Shown here: piece by piece, positions 47,747 through 55,732 of the stretch
Layout of the letters: each line of letters starts with the position of its first letter
Position numbering within the stretch: the stretch's first letter is position 1
DNA from: Tritrichomonas musculus
Taxonomy: Eukaryota; Parabasalia; Tritrichomonadida; Tritrichomonadidae
Length of the DNA stretch: 64,000 bases
Assembly (NCBI GenBank): GCA_039105265.1
Contig: JAPFFF010000005.1
Location: forward strand, 5,875,501 to 5,939,500
Direction of reading: 5' to 3'
Translations under genes and position numbers: made by a program
The notes under the pieces: generated by a model
Database searches by the model: none
The model's input: the letters and a program-made list of their open reading frames with translations, nothing else
Told to the model about the DNA's origin: nothing

Positions 47747-49765
47747 ATGGAAAGAACCAAAAGTCCAACAGCAGAAACGATTGATGTGAATTCACAGAAA
47801 GATGCTCATGAAGAAATTCAAAATTATATTAAAAAAAAAAAAGAACTTTATAATAATTTGATAGAATTTCTTGAAAACTCAGAAGATGGTGATATTTTAT
47901 TAAAAGATTTGATAAACAATATTAATAATCAAATAGAAAAAAATAATCGAGATGAATTTACTGGATTTCTACGATTAATAACGAGTATTGGAGACAACTA
48001 TCACAGAGAAAAGTCAACTTTCAAAAAACTTTTTCAAATTATTGAGCATTATGGATCGCAAATCAAGCGAACCTATTCAAATAATGAAATATTTGACATA
48101 TTTCATAAAAATAAAAAAATTCTTCAATTTTTATTTGGAAAAAAAATCATAAAAATTGATGAAAAGATTTCAAAAAAACTCATTTATAAAATTGAAGCAA
48201 ATGGTAACGGTTTTTATCACTTTTTCTATCCAGAAATCAAAAAGTTTATTGGTGTTCAAAAAGTTAAAGATATTCAAAAAGAACTTTTGGCAAAAGATCC
48301 AAATATTTTTCATAATTTTGAAGAAAAAAGATTAGAAGGTGAGAACGAAGATTTCATTTGTTCGTTGATTCGTGAAGATTCAGTTGAAGAGTTCATTGAA
48401 TACGTCAATCGAAAAAGCATTTCAGTAAATAGTGAAATAACTCCCTCAATTTTTGAGACAAACCCTTTTTTAATTGACAATAAAAACACGACATTGATTG
48501 AATATTCAGCTTTCTTTGGTTCGCTTCAAATATTTCAATATTTAGTTTTAAATGGAGCTGAATTAAAACCTGAACTGTGGCTGTATGCAATTCATTCGAG
48601 AAATGCAGAGCTGATTCATCTTCTTGAAAATTATGGAGTTAAGCCACCAAATGGCAAATATGAGAAATGTTTGAGTGAATCAATCAAATGTCATCATAAT
48701 GAAATCGCTGATTATATAGAAAACAACTACATGATAGAGAATGATGACAAAATAATAATAAGTGATGAAGTTATTTCAAGTATCATGCAGTATCACAATT
48801 ATGGTTATTTTCCTCTTGATTTAGAAAGCGGTGATGAGTTCTTTTATTTATTGGCCAATGACTACAATTTTCTCAAAAATCTCTTTCTGAAATCAAAAGA
48901 AAAATACATTGAAAAAATGATATGTAGCAACATTACATTGCGAGAAGCAATTGATTCCAGCAAACATGAAATTGCTTATAACTTATTATCAATCGATAAA
49001 AAGGTTAATAATAAAGAATTCAATGGAAACAAAAAAATAACAAAAATAGCAATTCCTTCAAGTGTGACGTCAATTGGAAGTTATGCTTTTAATGGATGCT
49101 CGTCATTAACGCAAATATTCTTTGAAGATCCAAGCTCATTAAAACTAATCAGAAGCTATGCTTTCTCTGGATGTTCATCATTGAAAAGCGTGTCAATTCC
49201 TCCTTCAGTAGTTAAGCAAGGAGAAGGTGTTTTCTTTGAATGTTCATCGCTGATGCATGTATCAATTCCTTCTTCAATGACATCAATTGGTGATTACTGT
49301 TTTGAAAAATGCGTGATATTGACACAAATAATAATTCCTTCTTCTGTGACTTCACTTGGAAAACGTGCTTTCGCTCAATGCATATCGCTGACACAAGTAA
49401 ATATTCCGTCATCTGTACGTTTAATTCCAGAATATGCTTTCGCAGGATGCAAATCTTTGAAGCAAATAACAATTCCTTCTTCTGTAACTTCAATTGAAAA
49501 TAATGCTTTTTCTTCTTGTTCGTCATTGACAGAAGTATCGTTTGACAGTGATTCTTCATTAGTTTCAATTGAAAAGTTTGTTTTCTTTGATTGTGCTCTT
49601 ACCAGCATAAAAATTCCTTCTTCTGTATATTCAATTGAAGATTCTGCTTTCGAAGGTTGTTCAAAGTTAAAGCAAATATCAGTTCATTCTTCTTTTAAGA
49701 AAAATGTTTATAGAAATGCACAACTTTGGGGATTACCATCAGGTATTAAAATTATAACATACTGA
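47747..49765 (+). CDS. Ankyrin (DUF3447) - BspA leucine-rich repeat fusion protein
   Basis: 672 residues from ATG at 47747. Residues 1-190 are charged and helical. Residues ~195-420 are the DUF3447/ankyrin region: DFICSLIREDSVEEFIEYVN, LIEYSAFFGSLQIFQYLVLN, LWLYAIHSRNAELIHLLENY and KCHHNEIADYIEN. From ~430 to the end there are about ten BspA repeats (IPSSVTSIGSYAFNGCSSLT onward), including two variants with an inserted SxSSL turn (FFEDPSSLKLIRSYAF). No signal peptide or membrane segment is present, so it is probably intracellular. The divergent pair of genes at 44437-47259 carries the same two modules on the opposite strand. The 490-bp gap to that pair would hold both promoters. Confidence 0.88.
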   Translation: MERTKSPTAETIDVNSQKDAHEEIQNYIKKKKELYNNLIEFLENSEDGDILLKDLINNINNQIEKNNRDEFTGFLRLITSIGDNYHREKSTFKKLFQIIEHYGSQIKRTYSNNEIFDIFHKNKKILQFLFGKKIIKIDEKISKKLIYKIEANGNGFYHFFYPEIKKFIGVQKVKDIQKELLAKDPNIFHNFEEKRLEGENEDFICSLIREDSVEEFIEYVNRKSISVNSEITPSIFETNPFLIDNKNTTLIEYSAFFGSLQIFQYLVLNGAELKPELWLYAIHSRNAELIHLLENYGVKPPNGKYEKCLSESIKCHHNEIADYIENNYMIENDDKIIISDEVISSIMQYHNYGYFPLDLESGDEFFYLLANDYNFLKNLFLKSKEKYIEKMICSNITLREAIDSSKHEIAYNLLSIDKKVNNKEFNGNKKITKIAIPSSVTSIGSYAFNGCSSLTQIFFEDPSSLKLIRSYAFSGCSSLKSVSIPPSVVKQGEGVFFECSSLMHVSIPSSMTSIGDYCFEKCVILTQIIIPSSVTSLGKRAFAQCISLTQVNIPSSVRLIPEYAFAGCKSLKQITIPSSVTSIENNAFSSCSSLTEVSFDSDSSLVSIEKFVFFDCALTSIKIPSSVYSIEDSAFEGCSKLKQISVHSSFKKNVYRNAQLWGLPSGIKIITY

Positions 49766-50074
49766 AATGTTATTTCAAAATAAAATATTTGACCATTTTT
49801 TTGGCCAAAACGATTAATTATTAAAAAAAAAGAAAATTTTCTTGATCTTTTTATTTATAAATATCTATCATTAATTATAAAAGTTCTTTAATGGTGTCAT
49901 TCAAGATCCAAGCGTGTTTAATTCTAAACTATATAAAGATCTGAACGTTTTGGATTCTCAAAATCTCACTTGTAATCAAATCCAACAAAGATGCTGCACA
50001 GTAAACAGTTGATTTTTATGTAGATCAACATCATTCAAAAAATTAAAAAAAAAAAAAATTTTAATTTTAAATGT
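49766..50074. other. Convergent intergenic spacer
   Basis: About 310 bp between two convergent genes, with A-runs near 49825 and 50045. A slightly less AT-rich patch lies at about 49890-50030, with no frame or RNA signature that I recognise. Confidence 0.45.
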
Positions 50075-50719
50075 TTATTTTTGTTCTTCAAGTTTCTTTT
50101 GCTCTTGGAGTTCTTGAGCTGTAGGAAGGCGTGGTTCTTTTGTTTCACACTTCTTTAGTTTTACATCGCCATCCTTAATTAATTCAAGCATTGAACGTCC
50201 ATCTGATGCTTTTGGACGAGATTCTGGATCAATTTCTGGACCTTCTGTTTCCGCACGTTTTTTGGCTTCTTCAATTTCGGCAGCTGTTGGAAGCTTTCTT
50301 TCAACTTTTGTTTCGACTTTTTTGAGTTTGACATCGCCATCTTTGATCAATTCAAGCATTGAGCGTCCATCTGATGCCTTTGGACGTAAATCTGGATTGA
50401 CTTCTGGACCTTCTGTTTCCGCACGTTTTTTGGCTTCTTCAATTTCGGCAGCTGTTGGAAGTTTTCTTTCAATTTTTGTTTCAACTTTTTTGAGTTTGAC
50501 ATCGCCATCTTTGATCAATTCAAGCATTGAGCGTCCATCGGAGGCCTTTGGGCGTGATTCTGGGTCGATTTCTGGGCCTTCTGCTTCTGCACGCCTTTTG
50601 GCTTCTTCAATTTCGGCAGCTGTTGGAAGTTTTCTTTCAGGTGGAGCTTCTACCTTTTTCAAATGAACGCCTTGGCTGATGAGATTTAGTGTTTCTTTGT
50701 TTTGTTGTGTTTGTGACAT
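50075..50719 (-). CDS. WH2 / beta-thymosin-type actin-monomer binding repeat protein
   Basis: 214 residues from ATG at 50717-50719. It has four WH2/beta-thymosin motifs, each a short helix followed by LKKVE(T): LNLISQGVHLKKVEA near 10-24, then three copies of MLELIKDGDVKLKKVET (the last LKKCET). Each is followed by ERKLPTAAEIEEAK, a second conserved helix. The central units are about 56 residues, nearly identical in protein and DNA. The LKKVET core is the actin-contact motif of beta-thymosins and actobindin. It should bind several G-actin subunits, either sequestering monomers or helping filament formation. The spacing and second helix are closest to tetra-thymosin/actobindin-like proteins. 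The last unit diverges and ends in a charged tail. Trichomonads reorganise actin rapidly on contact with host cells, which fits. Confidence 0.88.
   Translation of the reverse strand: MSQTQQNKETLNLISQGVHLKKVEAPPERKLPTAAEIEEAKRRAEAEGPEIDPESRPKASDGRSMLELIKDGDVKLKKVETKIERKLPTAAEIEEAKKRAETEGPEVNPDLRPKASDGRSMLELIKDGDVKLKKVETKVERKLPTAAEIEEAKKRAETEGPEIDPESRPKASDGRSMLELIKDGDVKLKKCETKEPRLPTAQELQEQKKLEEQK
50160..50665 (-). repeat. Three tandem 168-bp repeats within the WH2 gene
   Basis: Three in-frame units of about 168 bp are near-identical, including synonymous positions. Shared blocks are TCAAGCATTGA[A/G]CGTCCATC and TTTCGGCAGCTGTTGGAAG. This level of identity indicates recent duplication or gene conversion. 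Confidence 0.85.
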
Positions 50720-51535
50720 TTCTTTTTATAAAATGAAATGACTTTTTGGTAAATATAAAATTTTATTTCTATTGAAAATTTTGAATGGGTGTTAAAATTT
50801 TTTAAATGATATAAAACGGATTTTTCACAAAACAAAAAGCATTCAATTTTCCTAAAGTTTTTTTTTTATGAATAATGAAAGTCTTTGCAAGTAAAATACG
50901 AAATGAGATGTGAATAAAGAGTACGAATTCAATTTTTATAACATGCTAGGACAAAGCCAGTTAGATATACTAGTAATCATTCAATTTTTCTTAAAGTTTT
51001 TTTGATATCACAAGTGAATGAAAATCTGTATAAGTTTATAAAAGAACTATTTAAAATAAAGAATGTAAGTTTGATATATTGATTATGTCATGGACATCAT
51101 CAGTTAGATATGATTACTCAGTCAATTTCATTATCAAAATTTGATTATAAAATTTTCAAAATTTTATTTCAAGTTTTTCTGAAAAAAGCTCATATAATAT
51201 TTTGTGTTTCAATAAGAATGAAACTCGTTAACCTTTGCTTTAGGTATAAACATACAAACATCAATATTTTGTACTTAAAAAAAAGATAAAAATTTAAACA
51301 AAAAATATATTCAGCTACCAAATGTTTTATAAGAATATTTATTCATATAAATATTATATAATGATAATAATATAAAATAATTTCTGATTATTGAAGTAAA
51401 TTTCAAGATAAATATATGTTATTATTATATAAATTAAAAATTGAATAAATTTATTGAATTATAGAATTTAAATTGAGTATCTTTATTTAAATTATTTGAA
51501 TTAATTCAAATTTTGAATTTTAATTTGAGTATAAA
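50720..51535. other. Divergent intergenic spacer
   Basis: About 815 bp between the WH2 gene and the Sac phosphatase gene. On the minus strand TCATTT occurs twice at about 50731-50741, 12-22 nt before the WH2 start, as initiator candidates. Two similar stretches (CATTCAATTTTCCTAAAGTT near 50840 and CATTCAATTTTTCTTAAAGT near 50977) form an imperfect direct repeat. Nothing else is visible. Confidence 0.5.
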
Positions 51536-54500
51536 ATGAGATCGTCAATTGTTGATGCTCTTTATACCAAAAATGGATATTGGTACATAGTTGTTAGTCC
51601 ATCTTCTATCAACTCCACATATATTATCACAGTAGATTGTACGACTGGCAATCCTTTATATACAGGCATTCCATTTCTCGATATTTTCCCAGATCATGAA
51701 AGCGCTATCGAAGCATTAACCGAAATTGGGGCCGTTCGTAAAGTACATGGAGAAGGATTTCTAGGTTTAGTTTCAAATGAAACAACGTCGACTTTTGCCA
51801 TAATAGATAAAGTGCAAGTTACTGCCAAAATACCTCCAAATCATGTAATTAAGACTGTCAATCATACCTCATTTATAAACATTCCGCTTATTCCCAATTC
51901 ACCCAAGATTTCGATTTATGAAGATTTCCAAATTAATTATAATCACTTTTTCTGCGATACGTACGACTTAACCCGACTTTTTCCAGTCAAAGATATTAAC
52001 TCTCCCGATTATGGATTTGTTTGGAATAATGGCTGGCGTAAACCATTTGAAATTCTTGGAATTCCGCAAGTTTGCACCAATTTAATACAAGGTGTTTGTG
52101 TATCTAAAGAATTTATTAATTTTCGCTTCTCGCTTGCATATGTTTGTCGCCGATCCGTACTTAATCCCGGAACTCGATATGCAGCCCGTGGGTTGAATGA
52201 CCTAAATTCCCCAGGAAACGAAGTTGAATGTGAACTTATCTTTTTCAAAGGTGACCAATTTTGGTCAGAAAGATGGCGACGAGGATCGATCCCGATACGA
52301 TGGAAAACCGTTTTATCGTCCAAGCTAGCTACTCCCAAGCATCGAGTTGACAAAGATTACTTCAAAGGCACCATTGAATATTTCAAGGGCCTCTTGGATC
52401 GCTACGGTTCAGATACGGTAATTCGATGTGTATCATTATTGCAGACGGAGTCCGACCATTCAGAGAGTCAAATCAAAGACTTTTTCAAAAAGGCGCTAAG
52501 CCGTTTATTTGAGAATGGCATTGAAAATGTCTTTTTGACCCCATTTGACCTTAACCGCCATCTTCATGAAGATGGCAGCGGTGAAGCGATGATGGACTTT
52601 CTATCGTACATTGGACCGTTAAGTGAAAGTGACGGTTTCACCCACGGGACCCTTCCCTGCTCTGTCGCTGAGAGCCAGAAAGGGCTGATGCGATTTAACT
52701 GCGCCGATTCGCTTGATCGAACAAACCTTGCCACTTTTTACTATGCAATGAAAATGACAGCCGACTGGTGCAAGAGTAACAGCACCGGACTGTCGGCTAC
52801 ACCAAACGCTGATCCATTCCTTCCTAACCTGATCATCCACCAGTCGATCATTGACTTTCTTGCGCGTGTTTTCGTTGAGTCGGGCAACGTTGTCTCACAA
52901 TTGTACACAAACACGCAGGCAATCAAAACGAATGCTATCAAAAAGTTCGCCCCTTCAATTGTCGTAACCACCAACGATACAAATATTTCCGTGCAGAGGC
53001 GGTTACAAAACGTTATGATCGATCCAGCCCGTCAAAAAGTGATCGAATTGTGGACACAGCCGATGCCGCTTTCTTGGTACCATCGAATCGATGCCCGCCA
53101 CATTTTCATCGTTCCGAGCGAGGACAGTGAAGGACGATCAATGGCCTTTCAATTCCCACGAACGGTTTTTTCACCTCTGTTCAGACAGATTGACATTAAG
53201 CAGAAAGAACTCGTCCTTTGCTTGCCGTCGCCGATGATCCTCTTCTCGTTCATGATCCTGGTCTATCCGGCCAATCAAAATTTGAGAAGCCTATCGGTGC
53301 GCGGCGGGATGACTGTCAACAAGATGGAGAAGATAATGGAGACTTTCATTCCAGCAGTTGAGAAGCCAATTTGGCTGCGGTTTAGGCCAAATAATGCGGT
53401 TAGATTTGGGTTTGAAAAATCGCCAAAAAGGTACATTCGTTTCTTGTCACTTTTCTTCGAAACACCTGACGATTCGTTCTCTATCGGCAACATAAGAGTT
53501 GAAGCACGATCTGTATTTTGTGGTGAAGCAGCCACAAGTAATGAATCACAAACGATAGCCCTTTCAAAAAGTCAGATTTCTAAATCAATGAGTCCTTCAA
53601 GGTCGTCTCCGAATTTTAGTTCAAATGCATCCAAAAACGACCTGCAAAAGCAGAACGAGAGCTCGTTGTTAGCGTCACAAATTGACCAAAATAACGAACA
53701 TAACGGTCTTATTAAAAGTATTTCAATGCAACCGTCAGTTCCTAAGTCAGCAACAATTGACGGCCTGAATGATGAAATGACGTCAAAATCAGAAATAACG
53801 GACAATTTATCGGTCTCAGTTTCTGACAATATTGACGATAACGATACCAATCCAATTCACCAAGAAACCGACGAGAATTCAATAGAACGGTTCACACAAA
53901 GTTTTGACAAATTTGTTCGTTCCCCCCAAAATTTGGCAAACGTTCTTGAGCTTGAAAAAGCGCGCGTTGGGCTTGGGCTTGACGAGAAAACGCGCGTTCA
54001 AATCGCCATCAATAAAGGCGTCTCGCCTTGGGTTGCTGACTCGCGTGCGCGTCTTGCGACGATCAACTTGAAGGAGTGTCCGTTTTGTAAATTCAGTCAC
54101 ACCGAAGGCGTCAAGTATTACTGTCCGTCGGCGGTTTTTCCGGGTCTTATAAAGACTTCAAAATTTCATGAGAAAGGCGGTTTTCCGGTTTGTAAAGGGT
54201 GTAGTGACATTGCCGATATCTTCTCAAATATAACGGTTTCCTATGAATTGCAGTATGCTCTAACACATCACAACGCAATTTCAGAAGAGGTCCCCTCTTC
54301 AGAAGAGAAAGAGGCTGAAAGTGAAATTGAAAGCGATGATATTGAAAAAGTGGACGAAGATGAAGTTGACTTTTCTAACGAGCAGAGCAAAAGACAGCGC
54401 CAAATCGACCAAGCTGAAGCAAGAAGACGTCACGATAAAAAAATCATTCCGCACTTCGAGACATGCGACATCAATCGCGAGCTGTGCAAAGGACTGCAAG

Positions 54501-55255
54501 CGTCGACGCACGAAGCAAACGCTTGCTTTTTGAATGAGGAGTCGTCACTTTTGTGGCTTGAAGGAGGCTCTGAAAAATTGAGTAAAGATGAGGAAAGGAA
54601 GTATGACATGTTCATTGTTCAGATGGCGGTTGTTCTCAAACTTGTGATCACTGTAAAATCCTCTGAAAATCAACAAGAACCGTTTTTCGATGTTCTCGAT
54701 TTTCACGGGAATTGTCTTTCTTTCAAAAAGTTGGACTCGCCGATAATTAAGGGTGAAGATTTGGCCTCTTTCGAATTCCACTTCGATGAACAGCCAATCA
54801 CGCAAAGATTGAAGTTTACAATTAGAGCAAAAAGTGACATTGAAATGACCAATTTGCAGGCCTTTTATATTATTACTAAGTTGCCTCCCGAAGAAGTCAC
54901 CCTTCACAAATCCGACCCATTGAAGTTGGTCCCTCTTTCCGGCTCCTATCCATCTTTCAATATGTCTAACAGAACAGATTCAATCAAGCTTTCAAAACTT
55001 GCAAAAGTGACAAAAATGTTGGTTGAATTTGTTGTCGAAAAATCAAGCACAACGCCCTATTCTTTCTACCTCTGCTTTTATAGGAAGAATCAATTGGTGG
55101 ATTCAATGCACTACGTGCTGCCCGAGGTGTCAAATGGAACCAAGCTTTGGTATAATATTAGTAATGATGGAATTGAAACAGATACTGTAAAAGTGTTCTA
55201 CGTTGATAGGATTGCATCTATCAAGCCTCATGTTCTTAGATTTGTCTTTAAATGA
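51536..55255 (+). CDS. Sac-domain phosphoinositide phosphatase, SAC9-like
   Basis: 1239 residues from ATG at 51536. The N-terminal Sac domain (~1-480) has the catalytic P-loop RFNCADSLDRTNLATFYYAM, a CX5R(T) motif with C389. The DSLDR variant, rather than DCLDR, is the form known in plant SAC9. Upstream Sac motifs are present: FHF/FFCDTYDLTRLF, FVWNNGWRKPF, RGLNDLNSPGNEVECE. After an acidic, Ser-rich linker (~660-790) there is a Cys-rich patch CPFCKFSHTEGVKYYC...CKGC near 845-890 that could bind zinc, a charged coiled-coil stretch, and a beta-rich C-terminus. It should remove phosphate from PI4P or PI(4,5)P2-type lipids, opposing the PI4K at 8.8-13.6 kb. There are no membrane segments, unlike yeast Sac1. 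Confidence 0.9.
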   Translation: MRSSIVDALYTKNGYWYIVVSPSSINSTYIITVDCTTGNPLYTGIPFLDIFPDHESAIEALTEIGAVRKVHGEGFLGLVSNETTSTFAIIDKVQVTAKIPPNHVIKTVNHTSFINIPLIPNSPKISIYEDFQINYNHFFCDTYDLTRLFPVKDINSPDYGFVWNNGWRKPFEILGIPQVCTNLIQGVCVSKEFINFRFSLAYVCRRSVLNPGTRYAARGLNDLNSPGNEVECELIFFKGDQFWSERWRRGSIPIRWKTVLSSKLATPKHRVDKDYFKGTIEYFKGLLDRYGSDTVIRCVSLLQTESDHSESQIKDFFKKALSRLFENGIENVFLTPFDLNRHLHEDGSGEAMMDFLSYIGPLSESDGFTHGTLPCSVAESQKGLMRFNCADSLDRTNLATFYYAMKMTADWCKSNSTGLSATPNADPFLPNLIIHQSIIDFLARVFVESGNVVSQLYTNTQAIKTNAIKKFAPSIVVTTNDTNISVQRRLQNVMIDPARQKVIELWTQPMPLSWYHRIDARHIFIVPSEDSEGRSMAFQFPRTVFSPLFRQIDIKQKELVLCLPSPMILFSFMILVYPANQNLRSLSVRGGMTVNKMEKIMETFIPAVEKPIWLRFRPNNAVRFGFEKSPKRYIRFLSLFFETPDDSFSIGNIRVEARSVFCGEAATSNESQTIALSKSQISKSMSPSRSSPNFSSNASKNDLQKQNESSLLASQIDQNNEHNGLIKSISMQPSVPKSATIDGLNDEMTSKSEITDNLSVSVSDNIDDNDTNPIHQETDENSIERFTQSFDKFVRSPQNLANVLELEKARVGLGLDEKTRVQIAINKGVSPWVADSRARLATINLKECPFCKFSHTEGVKYYCPSAVFPGLIKTSKFHEKGGFPVCKGCSDIADIFSNITVSYELQYALTHHNAISEEVPSSEEKEAESEIESDDIEKVDEDEVDFSNEQSKRQRQIDQAEARRRHDKKIIPHFETCDINRELCKGLQASTHEANACFLNEESSLLWLEGGSEKLSKDEERKYDMFIVQMAVVLKLVITVKSSENQQEPFFDVLDFHGNCLSFKKLDSPIIKGEDLASFEFHFDEQPITQRLKFTIRAKSDIEMTNLQAFYIITKLPPEEVTLHKSDPLKLVPLSGSYPSFNMSNRTDSIKLSKLAKVTKMLVEFVVEKSSTTPYSFYLCFYRKNQLVDSMHYVLPEVSNGTKLWYNISNDGIETDTVKVFYVDRIASIKPHVLRFVFK

Positions 55256-55520
55256 TTTAATAAAATATTTGATATATTTTTGGGTATAGGATTGTTATTT
55301 TGAAAATTGATAACAGGGATGTTTGTCGATAACGTAAAATTACGGTTATTATAAAAAAAAAAAAACTTTTTTATTTAATTTTGAGATAATTTATATAAAG
55401 CTTAACTCAATAACAGGGCCACATTTTATATTAATTGAATTTTGAACGTTTCCTAATATTTTATTTTAGTAAGCATTAGAAAGAAGTAAGATTGAAATAT
55501 CAATTAGATTTTTTAGAGGG
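55256..55520. other. Intergenic spacer before the tRNA
   Basis: AT-rich, with a 12-A run near 55352. Nothing is recognisable apart from possible 3' processing signals for the phosphatase gene. Confidence 0.4.
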
Positions 55521-55528
55521 AAAAAAAA
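55521..55528 (-). terminator. Pol III T-run terminator of tRNA-Leu
   Basis: Eight Ts on the minus strand immediately follow the tRNA discriminator base, a standard RNA polymerase III stop. Confidence 0.85.
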
Positions 55529-55610
55529 TGGTAGCTCTGGGGTTCGAACCCAGGCACCTTTCGGTAATGGGACTTGAATCCATCGCCTTAGACCACTCGG
55601 CCAAGCTACC
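55529..55610 (-). tRNA. tRNA-Leu(CAA): tRNA-Leu (anticodon CAA)
   Basis: Class II tRNA of 82 nt, no intron, CCA not encoded. The acceptor GGTAGCT pairs with AGCTACC. The D arm is GCCGAGTGGTCTAAGGC and contains the A box. The anticodon arm is ATGGA-TTCAAGT-CCCAT with anticodon CAA. The variable arm is ACC-GAAA-GGT, and the T arm is CTGGG-TTCGAAC-CCCAG (B box). The discriminator is A73, as expected for leucine and against serine. The closing pair of the anticodon stem (31-39) is A-C, a mismatch. It decodes UUG. Confidence 0.95.
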
Positions 55611-55732
55611 TTCTGATTTATTCAAATATTATTAATCTTGAGAAAATTAAAAAATTTATTTCTAACTTTTTGATTGATTTTATTATATTTCTATATATAA
55701 ACGTCTGATTAATTATTCTTTTTTTTGATCAA

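Noticed and set aside
50262-50666. 134-codon plus-strand Ser-rich frame
   Set aside because: Antisense shadow of the WH2 repeats.
55529-55610. tRNA-Ser as an alternative identity
   Set aside because: The anticodon loop TTCAAGT places CAA at the anticodon, and the discriminator is A, which fits Leu rather than Ser (G).
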